The notes under the pieces were generated by a model, which had not been told where the DNA came from, made no database searches, and was given only the letters and a program-made list of their open reading frames with translations. Shown here piece by piece: positions 1 through 6,237 of a stretch of 53,651 nt of DNA. Origin of the DNA: a virus; the IMG/VR virus record IMGVR_UViG_3300046837_000247, positions 1 to 53,651 of that record; one strand, written 5' to 3'. Position 1 is the first letter of the stretch. Each line of letters opens with the position of its first letter. Both the position numbers and the translations under genes were made by a program.

Positions 1-102
1 CGGGCATCTGTTCCGATTGCCGCAAGGCGTACTACCGCGCCCTGCGCCGGGCCGGGCGGATCAAGCCGAAGGAGAAAGAGAAGGAGCGGCTACGACGCAA
101 AG
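1..102. repeat. Terminal direct repeat, left copy
   Basis: Bases 1-102 recur at 53550-53651 with one difference: base 25 is A here and T at 53574, which changes Lys to Met in the gene reading across it. A repeat this short at contig ends most likely reflects circular closure of a permuted or circular genome rather than a true packaging terminus. The gene that starts at 53429 reads straight through the junction in frame, which supports closure. Confidence 0.9.
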
Positions 103-596
103 CAGAACGCGAAGCCTCCCCGGAGCGGCACCGCGCGGCCGTGCGCCGTTGGTATGCGAAAATGATGGCCGACCCAGAGAAGCACGCGGCCTACCTGGAA
201 AGCGCCAGGATGGGCCGGCGGCTGCGTCGGGAGCGCGAAGGTGTGCCGCTAGACAGGCAGCGGAAAGCAAAGGCCACTATGTTGCGCGACACGCCGCGCT
301 ACCTGCCCTCTGGGCCGCTGGTGGCGCTGCTGGACCGCATCGTGGCCGACAGGCGTGCTGTAGCGCGCGTCACGGGCGATTACAGCGAAGCCACCCACGA
401 TGTGGTGGCCAAGCAGCTGGGCGTGGAGCCGCGCACCGTGCGGGGCTGGCGTAGCGGCACCTATCCCACCGTGCGCGTGGGCAAGGCCGAACAGGTGCTG
501 CTGCGGGCCGGCGTGTCCTGGCAGGAGGTCTACAGCTACGACGACCACGCCTACATCTTTCAGGCCGAACCGAGGCAACGTGCGGCTGGCGCGTGA
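3..596 (+). CDS. Zinc-finger/HTH protein, 3' part (gene spans the contig junction)
   Basis: This is the continuation of the gene that starts at 53429, in the same frame across the 102-base overlap. An ATG exists at 141, but the open frame extends to the left edge and joins the other end. The whole protein has about 237 residues: an N-terminal pair of Cys knuckles (CSRC and CSDC), a strongly basic Lys/Arg/Glu helix, and a C-terminal helix-turn-helix-like segment (VVAKQLGVEPRTVRGW). The combination suggests a phage DNA-binding regulator. Related actinophage proteins pair a CxxC finger with an HTH. The precise role is unknown. Confidence 0.8.
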   Translation, partial: GICSDCRKAYYRALRRAGRIKPKEKEKERLRRKAEREASPERHRAAVRRWYAKMMADPEKHAAYLESARMGRRLRREREGVPLDRQRKAKATMLRDTPRYLPSGPLVALLDRIVADRRAVARVTGDYSEATHDVVAKQLGVEPRTVRGWRSGTYPTVRVGKAEQVLLRAGVSWQEVYSYDDHAYIFQAEPRQRAAGA

Positions 597-762
597 TGGC
601 CTGGAACTGCAGTGTCGCGACGACGACGGTGGCGTTGTGCTGGCCCGCGGCGAGACCACCCTGCACCTGGACCTAGACGAGCTGCGCTGGCTCATGGTGG
701 CTGTCCCGGCGTCTATAGGCGTGCTATGCTGCGGGAACCCAAACCCGAAGGAGGCGTCGTGA
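580..762 (+). CDS. Small hypothetical protein
   Basis: A 60-residue ORF starting at GTG 580, eight bases after a GAGG. It overlaps the end of the previous gene and the start of the next. Third-position GC is high throughout, so it looks truly coding. It has an acidic-hydrophobic core (LHLDLDELRWLM). Its last 18 codons lie inside the promoter/start repeat at 710-757 and encode IGVLCCGNPNPKEAS. The endonuclease VII gene ends in almost the same peptide, for the same reason. Confidence 0.6.
   Translation: MRLARDGLELQCRDDDGGVVLARGETTLHLDLDELRWLMVAVPASIGVLCCGNPNPKEAS
710..757 (+). promoter_or_regulatory. Start-associated promoter repeat, copy 1
   Basis: Bases 710-746 are identical (37 bp) to 47073-47109. 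The element holds an extended -10 (TGC TATGCT, 722-730), then GCGGGAACCCAAACCC, then the Shine-Dalgarno GAAGGAGG before GTG 759. No good -35 is visible at 17 bp. It sits inside the 3' end of the upstream small gene and probably drives the small-gene operon that begins at 759. Confidence 0.65.
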
Positions 763-1040
763 CTTGGCAACCGAGTCCCGCAGAATTGGACGCAGCAGAG
801 CGCGTGCTGCACGAGTGCTTGGAGGACGCGCGCCGCGAGCCCGATGGCTACTGGCACGCGCTGGCTACCGCCGTGCTCGAGGCCGCGCACGAGGCCGCAC
901 AAGGCCCAGAGTCCGTAGGCCGGGCCATGGGCGTGCTGGCCCAGCCCCTGAACCCCAGCGGCCCGGCGGGCGCCGAGCGCGTCGACCCCGACACGGTTGC
1001 CCGCTACCGCGAGACCTGGACGCCGGGGGTGCCCCGATGA
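759..1040 (+). CDS. Hypothetical protein
   Basis: A 93-residue protein starting at GTG 759, directly after a strong GAAGGAGG site. Mostly helical, Ala/Glu-rich and acidic, with no recognised domain. It is the first gene served by the start-associated repeat at 710-757. Its TGA overlaps the ATG of the next gene, so the two are probably translationally coupled. Confidence 0.7.
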   Translation: MTWQPSPAELDAAERVLHECLEDARREPDGYWHALATAVLEAAHEAAQGPESVGRAMGVLAQPLNPSGPAGAERVDPDTVARYRETWTPGVPR

Positions 1041-1186
1041 TCGCCGCGGTCATAGCCTTGGTGGTGCTGTTCGTGCTGCTGGTGGCGCTAATCGACGCTG
1101 GCGAGCGCCGGCACCTGGAAGCAGACAAGCGCCAGCGTGTACGAGAAGCCACGTGGCAGGCTGGTGATAGGAGGTGGGACAGGTGA
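1037..1186 (+). CDS. Small membrane protein
   Basis: A 49-residue protein: an N-terminal transmembrane helix (IAAVIALVVLFVLLVALI), then a charged Arg/Glu-rich tail. ATG 1037 overlaps the upstream stop (ATGA). It is the first of two adjacent single-pass membrane proteins. The function is unknown; similar tiny membrane proteins in phages affect the host envelope or lysis timing, but nothing specific can be assigned. Confidence 0.65.
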   Translation: MIAAVIALVVLFVLLVALIDAGERRHLEADKRQRVREATWQAGDRRWDR

Positions 1187-1314
1187 ACCAATACAGGCAG
1201 GCGAGGAAGCCCACCAAGGGCGGGGCCTGGGCCATGTTCATCGTGACCCTGTTGACTCTCATCGGGATCGCCGTATGGCTGGTCGAACTACTGGTCAGGG
1301 CGGTGTTCTCGTGA
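1183..1314 (+). CDS. Small membrane protein
   Basis: A 43-residue protein starting at GTG 1183. A basic N-terminus (NQYRQARKPTKGG) is followed by one transmembrane helix (MFIVTLLTLIGIAVWLVELLV), giving a likely N-in topology. It overlaps the genes on both sides by four bases, as is usual in this operon. Confidence 0.6.
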   Translation: MNQYRQARKPTKGGAWAMFIVTLLTLIGIAVWLVELLVRAVFS

Positions 1315-1595
1315 GCGGCAACTATCCCCCCGGCGTGTCCGGCAACGAGCCGCAGATCACCGGCGAATGGCCGTGTGCGGAGTGCGGCGCCACGCTGCCC
1401 GAGGAGGTCACCTGCCCGGAGTGCGGCAAGGAGATGGAATACCTCGAGGGGTTCAAGGACGACCCCGACACGCGCCCGCGCGACGTGTGGAAGTGCAACA
1501 CGCCGACGGGCTGCGAGCACGAGCTGCCGGGCGACACGTGCCCCGGCGGCTGCTGGACGAAGGACGATCAGCGGCTACATGAGGCGGGGCTGTGA
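1311..1595 (+). CDS. Zinc-ribbon protein
   Basis: A 94-residue protein starting at GTG 1311 (GTGA overlap). It has two close CxxC pairs (CAEC, CPEC) forming a zinc ribbon near residues 22-43, and more cysteines later (CNTPTGC, CPGGC). It is acidic. Likely a small zinc-binding protein involved in nucleic-acid or protein contacts. It is one of three consecutive Cys-rich genes. Confidence 0.7.
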   Translation: MSGNYPPGVSGNEPQITGEWPCAECGATLPEEVTCPECGKEMEYLEGFKDDPDTRPRDVWKCNTPTGCEHELPGDTCPGGCWTKDDQRLHEAGL

Positions 1596-1864
1596 CCCGC
1601 AAGCCCGGCGAGACGTGGCGCTGCGAAGCGTGCTCGGCACCGCTCATCGGCGCCGAGACGCTCGAAGGCAACGTCATGCCCGTGGACTTGGAACCGAACG
1701 GGCCGGGCACGATCCTGCTGTTCCGGCAGGCCGGTGAGCACCACACAAGGCGCGGTGTGGTCAGCTGCCGCACGGCGGCCGGCGGGCACTTGGCCTGGCT
1801 GCGCGAGCAGGACTACCCGCTGCGCACCTCGCACTTCGCGACGTGTCCGGAGGCTGCGGCATGA
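1592..1864 (+). CDS. Zinc-finger phage protein (HFATCP type)
   Basis: A 90-residue protein starting at GTG 1592 (GTGA overlap). An N-terminal CEAC knuckle is followed by NVMPVDLEP and a C-terminal TSHFATCP. This arrangement is recognisable from a widespread small actinophage family of unknown function. The Cys and His residues probably bind one zinc. Confidence 0.7.
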   Translation: MTRKPGETWRCEACSAPLIGAETLEGNVMPVDLEPNGPGTILLFRQAGEHHTRRGVVSCRTAAGGHLAWLREQDYPLRTSHFATCPEAAA

Positions 1865-2175
1865 CCATGACGCCCGGCGATGGCAGGTGTTCGGACGGCC
1901 TGTGCACGCGCAAGGTGTCGGCCTCGGTGCACTTCCTGGACGGCCGGCGGCTGCCTTACTGCGACAAGTGCGCCAAGAGGATAGGCGGCCAGCAGGCACG
2001 CATCTACCCTACGTGCACCACGACCGGCAAGACACGCTACAGGGATGCCGAGGCGGCCGAGCACGCGCTGGCCCACCTACTCATACACGGCCCCGCCTGG
2101 CACCTGCCGCGCCGCGCCTACCCGTGCCCCGACTGCGGTGGCTGGCACCTGACCTCGCAGGAGCGCTGGCCATGA
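1861..2175 (+). CDS. Cys-rich zinc-binding protein
   Basis: A 104-residue protein starting at ATG 1861 (ATGA overlap). CDKC in the first third and CPDCGGWHL near the end form a CxxC...CxxC zinc motif; the latter block is typical of small actinophage zinc proteins. The function is unknown. Confidence 0.7.
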   Translation: MTMTPGDGRCSDGLCTRKVSASVHFLDGRRLPYCDKCAKRIGGQQARIYPTCTTTGKTRYRDAEAAEHALAHLLIHGPAWHLPRRAYPCPDCGGWHLTSQERWP

Positions 2176-2510
2176 GCCGGGTGAGCGAGATGTTGTGCGA
2201 GTTCTACTCCGATCGCGGCGTGACATCCGACCTGGCGGCCACCTGCCTGCGCGAGGAGATGCACGAGCTGCGGCAGGTCTTGGGTGGCGCACTGACACGC
2301 ACGGCGCTGGCGCACGAGTTGGCCGACGTCGTGTGGTGCTGCTACGGGATGGCGCAAGCCCAGGCCATAGACCTAGACGTGGCCCTAGATGCCGTGGGTG
2401 CTGCGAACATGGCGAAGCTGAGCGGCCCGCTGCGCGGCGATGGGAAGCAGTTGAAGCCCGAGGGCTGGCAACCGCCCGACATGGCCGAGGCGATCCGTGG
2501 ACACGACTGA
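2172..2510 (+). CDS. MazG-like nucleotide pyrophosphohydrolase
   Basis: A 112-residue all-alpha protein. E28, E29 and E32 in REEMHEL, then E49 and D52 in HELADVV, match the metal-binding EExxE...ExxD pattern of the MazG/all-alpha NTP pyrophosphatase superfamily. Such enzymes hydrolyse (d)NTPs to monophosphates and may clean the nucleotide pool or blunt (p)ppGpp signalling. ATG 2172 overlaps the upstream stop region. The family assignment is good; the substrate is unknown. Confidence 0.72.
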   Translation: MSRVSEMLCEFYSDRGVTSDLAATCLREEMHELRQVLGGALTRTALAHELADVVWCCYGMAQAQAIDLDVALDAVGAANMAKLSGPLRGDGKQLKPEGWQPPDMAEAIRGHD

Positions 2511-2754
2511 GCGGCGCTTCCTGCTGGCGGCCATCAAGCAGGCCCTGGCCTGCGAGGACGTGAAGCTCGAGTGGTACGCCCTGCAGTTCGCGCCGATGGG
2601 CGCGTTGTCGCTGGCGCATTTCGTGAGCTTCGATACGGGGTTCGTCATAGGCCTCAACACCGGCCGGCAGGTGGGGCAGCAGGAAGAGCAGCACCGGGAC
2701 AAGCGCGAGCGGCGCAAACGCGAGAAACGGCACAAGAACAGGAGCCAGCGATGA
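2497..2754 (+). CDS. Hypothetical protein with basic tail
   Basis: An 85-residue protein starting at GTG 2497 and overlapping the MazG-like gene by 14 bases. The first 60 residues are mixed helical/hydrophobic; the last 25 are almost all Lys, Arg, Glu and Gln, suggesting nucleic-acid contact. No family recognised. Confidence 0.6.
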   Translation: MDTTERRFLLAAIKQALACEDVKLEWYALQFAPMGALSLAHFVSFDTGFVIGLNTGRQVGQQEEQHRDKRERRKREKRHKNRSQR

Positions 2755-3086
2755 ACGACGTAGCAGCTAGTGCTAGCAAAGCGGCCAAGGCCGCGGCACG
2801 TATCGAAGCCGCGCGGGCCTGCCAGCCGCGCATCGACCACCTCCAGGCGCTGCGGCGGTCTCTTGCGGGCGGCAACCATGGTACGGCGGCGGCCTATGGC
2901 GCCGACCGGCTGCCACCGCCCACGCTACCCCAGCGGCTGGTGGGCGTGATTGGGCGGGCGCTGGTGGCGCACAGGGCGGCCCAGGCGCCGGCCCCCGATC
3001 TACTAACGCTGGCACAGCGTCGCCGGGCAGCCGCGTCGTACCGCGAATGGGCCGCACAGATGGAGGCAGGTCGCGATGGCCGCTAA
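2751..3086 (+). CDS. Hypothetical helical protein
   Basis: A 111-residue, Ala/Arg-rich protein starting at ATG 2751 (overlapping the upstream TGA). Predicted mostly alpha-helical and basic. No domain recognised. It is co-transcribed with its neighbours. Confidence 0.6.
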   Translation: MNDVAASASKAAKAAARIEAARACQPRIDHLQALRRSLAGGNHGTAAAYGADRLPPPTLPQRLVGVIGRALVAHRAAQAPAPDLLTLAQRRRAAASYREWAAQMEAGRDGR

Positions 3087-3252
3087 GCCCAAGGCACCCA
3101 AGCCGCCAAACCCGCCCAAGGTGCCTACGCCAGAGCAGGTGGCCCGGCGCGAGTGGGTGCGGAAGCGCAACGAGGCCATACAGACGGTGGGACCACGGCC
3201 GGCGGATGGCGTTACGTTCGGCAAGCTGAAGAAGGACAAGCAGGGAGGGTAA
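3076..3252 (+). CDS. Small Lys/Pro-rich protein
   Basis: A 58-residue protein starting at ATG 3076, overlapping the previous gene by 11 bases in another frame. The N-terminal third is KPK/PP-rich, then comes a charged helix (EQVARREWVRKRNEA). Strongly basic. No function can be assigned. Confidence 0.55.
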   Translation: MAAKPKAPKPPNPPKVPTPEQVARREWVRKRNEAIQTVGPRPADGVTFGKLKKDKQGG

Positions 3253-3256
3253 AGCG

Positions 3257-3685
3257 ATGATGAAGCTAGGCGAGCTGCGCTTCGAGCCACGGCGATTCGT
3301 CGTCGGCATCGAGTGGGACCATGAACCCGACGAGCACGGGCATCTGTGGAAGCGCATGGATTTCTGCATCTTCCCGCTGGTCGTGTGGCGTATGTGGTTC
3401 AAGATGACGGTGCCCGGTGCCGGGCTGGCGCGTAGGGCGTTGGGGTTCGAGGTCGCACCGACGGTCTGGACGGGGCGGTGTATGTGCGGATGGGAAACCG
3501 ACGGGGTCAAGGCGTCCTCGGATGAGGTTGTGGAGGCTTATGACGCGCACCTTCTGACGTCCGGTGCGCCGTACCACGGCTGGACGGGACCGTTGTGCGA
3601 CGGCTACCCCGGCCCGGCTAGCTCTTGGATGCGGGAGTTCGGGGCGATGGTCGAAAGGACTCGTGGGGGGCCGTCCGATGGATGA
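3257..3685 (+). CDS. Hypothetical protein
   Basis: A 142-residue protein starting at ATG 3257 or 3260 after GGGAGGG. Tryptophan- and aromatic-rich, with one CMCGW knuckle. From here to about 5.7 kb codon use is looser (more CGA, AGA, ACG, GGG) than in the surrounding genes, hinting that the stretch around the methyltransferase was acquired as a block. Confidence 0.6.
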   Translation: MMKLGELRFEPRRFVVGIEWDHEPDEHGHLWKRMDFCIFPLVVWRMWFKMTVPGAGLARRALGFEVAPTVWTGRCMCGWETDGVKASSDEVVEAYDAHLLTSGAPYHGWTGPLCDGYPGPASSWMREFGAMVERTRGGPSDG

Positions 3686-4400
3686 GATGACGGCAACAGA
3701 GAGAGAGGCGAGGCCGAGGCTGCTGGACCTTTTCTGTGGCGCCGGCGGTGCAGCGGTCGGCTATCACGGTGCGGGCTTCGAGGTTGTGGGTGTGGATATC
3801 GAGCCCCAGCCGAACTACCCGTTCGAGTTCATCCAGGCGGACGCGATGACGTTCGTAGCCGAGGGCCGCATCGACGCGATCCACGCTAGCCCGCCGTGCC
3901 AGGCCCACCTGCGCGGGCTGCGGAGCGTGAACAGGGGCCTTGGCCGCATGGACTCCCATGTCGATCTGATTGAACCTACGAGACAGGCCATCCTTGCCGC
4001 CGGGTTGCCCTACGTGATCGAGAACATCGTAGGCGCACCGTTGAGGAACCCGGTGCGGCTCTGCGGCTCGAGCTTCGGGCTGGCTGTGCAGCGGCACCGT
4101 TTGTTCGAGAGCAACGTGCCGATCATGGTGTCGCCCTGCGCGCACCATCTGCAGCGCGAGCGCCGCTACTGGACGAGCTGGCGACCGGGCGGCGAGAAGG
4201 TGCTGGCGAAGGTCGTGCAGGTCTACGGCAACGCCGGCGACCACAAGACCTGGGGACCCGCCATGGGCATCGACTGGATGACCCCCAACGAGCTTAGGGA
4301 GGCTATCCCCCCCGCCTACACGGAGCACATCGGCTACTTCCTGATGGCCGAGATCCAAGCGCGGTCTGTTGCCTTGGAGGCAGGAGAGCGGGATGGCTGA
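3678..4400 (+). CDS. C5-cytosine DNA methyltransferase
   Basis: A 240-residue enzyme that would transfer a methyl group from S-adenosylmethionine to cytosine C5. Motif I DLFCGAGG lies at residues 17-24, catalytic motif IV SPPCQ has Cys74, and motif VI ENI starts at E115. It is shorter than typical bacterial Dcm enzymes (over 300 residues), with a reduced target-recognition region, as in compact phage versions. ATG 3678 is preferred because it directly precedes motif I and overlaps the upstream end. No cognate restriction nuclease lies nearby, so it is likely an orphan methylase protecting phage DNA from host restriction. Confidence 0.88.
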   Translation: MDEMTATEREARPRLLDLFCGAGGAAVGYHGAGFEVVGVDIEPQPNYPFEFIQADAMTFVAEGRIDAIHASPPCQAHLRGLRSVNRGLGRMDSHVDLIEPTRQAILAAGLPYVIENIVGAPLRNPVRLCGSSFGLAVQRHRLFESNVPIMVSPCAHHLQRERRYWTSWRPGGEKVLAKVVQVYGNAGDHKTWGPAMGIDWMTPNELREAIPPAYTEHIGYFLMAEIQARSVALEAGERDG

Positions 4401-4614
4401 GGTCCAGACGATCACGCGAGCGCCGAAGGGCGGCTGGCTGCTATTGGAGCCGGAGGACTGTCCGCTGCGCGAGCAGCACACGCCATCGCCGGACGGCTAT
4501 CTCGCATGGCATGAGTGGGCCGAGCGAATGGGCAAGACGCATAAGCAGATGCGTTGCGCGGGCTGTCATCGCTGGTCGGTGTGGGTGCCGAAGGTGGAGA
4601 CAGGAGAGCAATGA
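4393..4614 (+). CDS. Small CxxC protein
   Basis: A 73-residue protein starting at ATG 4393 after GGAGAGCGG, overlapping the methyltransferase end. A single CAGCH knuckle lies in the C-terminal third, along with several tryptophans. Possibly one zinc site with upstream Cys/His residues. Function unknown. Confidence 0.6.
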   Translation: MAEVQTITRAPKGGWLLLEPEDCPLREQHTPSPDGYLAWHEWAERMGKTHKQMRCAGCHRWSVWVPKVETGEQ

Positions 4615-5078
4615 GGGTGAGATGCGATGCGCCGACCGCTCGCGGCGCTGGCGGGAAATGCGAACGCGAAGCGGGCCACGACGGGGAGCATGGCGGGCGT
4701 TCAATGGGGGAAGTCATCGAGGATGCTCGTGCGCTTGAGCGTCTTGGCCCGACCCCGACGGATGAGCCAGACAGAGAGGCGATGCAGGCGGCGTGGCTGC
4801 GGTGGGTAGGGTCGGGGCCAGAGTTCTCGACGTCGAACACCAGCCGCGCTCACGATGCGGGACAGACGATGTGGCTAGCCGCCCGCGACTTCTACCGGGC
4901 CGAGTCCCGCGAGCAACGGCTACGAGAGCCGACCGAGGCGACGATCGAGGCGGCGGCGAAAGCCTACATTGACGCTTGCAACAGCGAGCGGTCATCATCG
5001 GGCGCTGGCTCCCTTCGGGATACCCTGCGCGCCGCCCTCCGTGCCGCCGCCCGAGAGACAGAGGACCCCGATGCCTGA
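4611..5078 (+). CDS. Hypothetical protein
   Basis: A 155-residue protein starting at ATG 4611 (ATGA overlap, preceded by GGAGAG). The N-terminus has two Cys and a His (RCDAPTARGAGGKCEREAGH), resembling a small metal site; the remainder is acidic-helical. A segment near residues 114-125 (EATIEAAAKAYID) looks like a short helical repeat used in phage proteins of unknown role. Confidence 0.6.
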   Translation: MRVRCDAPTARGAGGKCEREAGHDGEHGGRSMGEVIEDARALERLGPTPTDEPDREAMQAAWLRWVGSGPEFSTSNTSRAHDAGQTMWLAARDFYRAESREQRLREPTEATIEAAAKAYIDACNSERSSSGAGSLRDTLRAALRAAARETEDPDA

Positions 5079-5322
5079 CTTGTCTGAGCCGCAGAGACGG
5101 ACGTTGAGGGAGATTGAGGCCGGGCGCGTCCAATGGTCGATTAGCGGATTTCGGTTTCGCTCGCTGACGTTCCCGCCTTCGGTGCGATCCGACGTGGTGC
5201 AGCGCCTCGTGGATGCCCGGCTGGCTTGTGTGGGAGCGCAGACGATGGGTGCGGCCGACCTGTATCACGTCGTCCTTACCGACGCTGGCCGTGCCGCTCT
5301 CGCCCGAGAGACAGGGCGATGA
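5071..5322 (+). CDS. Winged-helix-like protein
   Basis: An 83-residue protein starting at ATG 5071. The layout LSEPQRRTLREI ... VVQRLVDARL ... VVLTDAGRAAL is that of a small winged helix: helix, helix, beta-wing, ending in LTDAGR. The gene at 9941 has the same layout. Probably DNA-binding, with target unknown. Confidence 0.6.
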   Translation: MPDLSEPQRRTLREIEAGRVQWSISGFRFRSLTFPPSVRSDVVQRLVDARLACVGAQTMGAADLYHVVLTDAGRAALARETGR

Positions 5323-5513
5323 CCAAACACGAGGCGGTCCACGCCGAGAACTCCTGGATGCTCTACTGCGCGATCACGGAAGTCTCGGAGGCCACGGTCG
5401 GGATGACGCTCGTCTGCCTGCTCGCCCTCGCCTGGCATCATTGCGCCTACGTGTGGCGGGGCTATTCGGCCCGGCCGGGCACGATGCACGGGAGGGCGTG
5501 GGCGCATGGATAG
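5319..5513 (+). CDS. Small membrane protein
   Basis: A 64-residue protein starting at ATG 5319 (ATGA overlap). One predicted transmembrane helix (TVGMTLVCLLALAWHHCAYV) sits in the middle. No homology recognised. Confidence 0.55.
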   Translation: MTKHEAVHAENSWMLYCAITEVSEATVGMTLVCLLALAWHHCAYVWRGYSARPGTMHGRAWAHG

Positions 5514-5601
5514 CGAGACACGATGGCTGGCGGTGTTCGTGGTGTGCGGCCTCGCGTTCGCGGTGGCCTGGGAGATCTGGATTCGGGGGCTGGGATCGTG
5601 A
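5506..5601 (+). CDS. Tiny membrane protein
   Basis: A 31-residue ORF starting at ATG 5506, nested in the overlapping chain. A central transmembrane helix (WLAVFVVCGLAFAVAWEIWI). Very short, but it keeps the overlap pattern of the operon (GTGA into the next ORF). Confidence 0.45.
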   Translation: MDSETRWLAVFVVCGLAFAVAWEIWIRGLGS

Positions 5602-5666
5602 GAGAATGGTTCCGGCGGCTATGGCACTTCCTGACCGACTGGACAGGCGTCTGGGGAGACCGATGA
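5598..5666 (+). CDS. Very small ORF (22 residues)
   Basis: GTG 5598 overlaps the TGA of the previous ORF and encodes 22 residues rich in Trp and Arg. It could be a real tiny peptide or a chance ORF; the only support is the overlap and operon position. Confidence 0.25.
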   Translation: MREWFRRLWHFLTDWTGVWGDR

Positions 5667-5699
5667 CCTGGCGCTGGCTGTTGGCTTAGCGAGGCGCGC

Positions 5700-5712
5700 T
5701 AGCCTGTAGTGC
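5700..5712 (+). promoter_or_regulatory. Leaderless-type -10 before the small terminase gene
   Basis: TAGCCT (5700-5705), then exactly seven bases, then ATG 5713, with no Shine-Dalgarno upstream. The same geometry occurs before 46403 (TAGGCT), 50165 (TACTCT) and the minus-strand start at 22109 (TAGGGT). Transcription starting seven bases after the -10 would give a leaderless mRNA. Confidence 0.5.
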
Positions 5713-6237
5713 ATGGCCACGGCCACGCAGAAGCGCGTATGTAAGCACAGCACCAAGGCTGGCCATCCGTGTAGGGCAACCCCACTCAAGAACAGCGACT
5801 ACTGCCTGGCGCATACCGACGAGGAAACGCGGGCTAGCCACGGCTTTGGCGGTAGCGAGAACGGGTCCAAGGGCGGCCGGCCACGTAAGCCGCGTGTCGT
5901 GGATGTGATCCTGGCGCAGATAGAGGAGCGCGCAGACGCGATCTTTGCCGGCCTGTGGGAGATGACCACGGCCACCAAGTGGGTCTACAGCGGCGGCGAC
6001 AGCCCGGCCATGGAGGTGCCCGACTACACCACACGGCTGGCGGCATACCGCGAACTGCTGGACCGCGGCTATGGCAGGCCCAAGCAGGCCGGCGAGCTGA
6101 CGATCATCACAGAGAGCGAGATAGACCGAGAGATCCGCAGACTGGAGGCGCAGCTTGACCAGCAGAACGGTGGAGCTGGACCCGGCGATCCCGCCGCAGA
6201 AGCTAGAGCGCTACCAGCACCTACGCCGGCAGGTTGA
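5713..6237 (+). CDS. terS: Putative terminase small subunit
   Basis: A 174-residue protein just upstream of, and overlapping, the large terminase gene. The N-terminus has a Cys/His cluster (VCKHSTKAGHPC ... YCLAHT). A Gly-rich linker (GGSENGSKGGRPRK) is followed by helices ending in YRELLDRGYGRPKQ, a pattern seen in actinophage small terminase/DNA-binding proteins. The expected role is pac/cos recognition and handing DNA to the large subunit. The start lacks a Shine-Dalgarno and fits a leaderless start. The call rests mainly on position and general layout. Confidence 0.6.
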   Translation: MATATQKRVCKHSTKAGHPCRATPLKNSDYCLAHTDEETRASHGFGGSENGSKGGRPRKPRVVDVILAQIEERADAIFAGLWEMTTATKWVYSGGDSPAMEVPDYTTRLAAYRELLDRGYGRPKQAGELTIITESEIDREIRRLEAQLDQQNGGAGPGDPAAEARALPAPTPAG

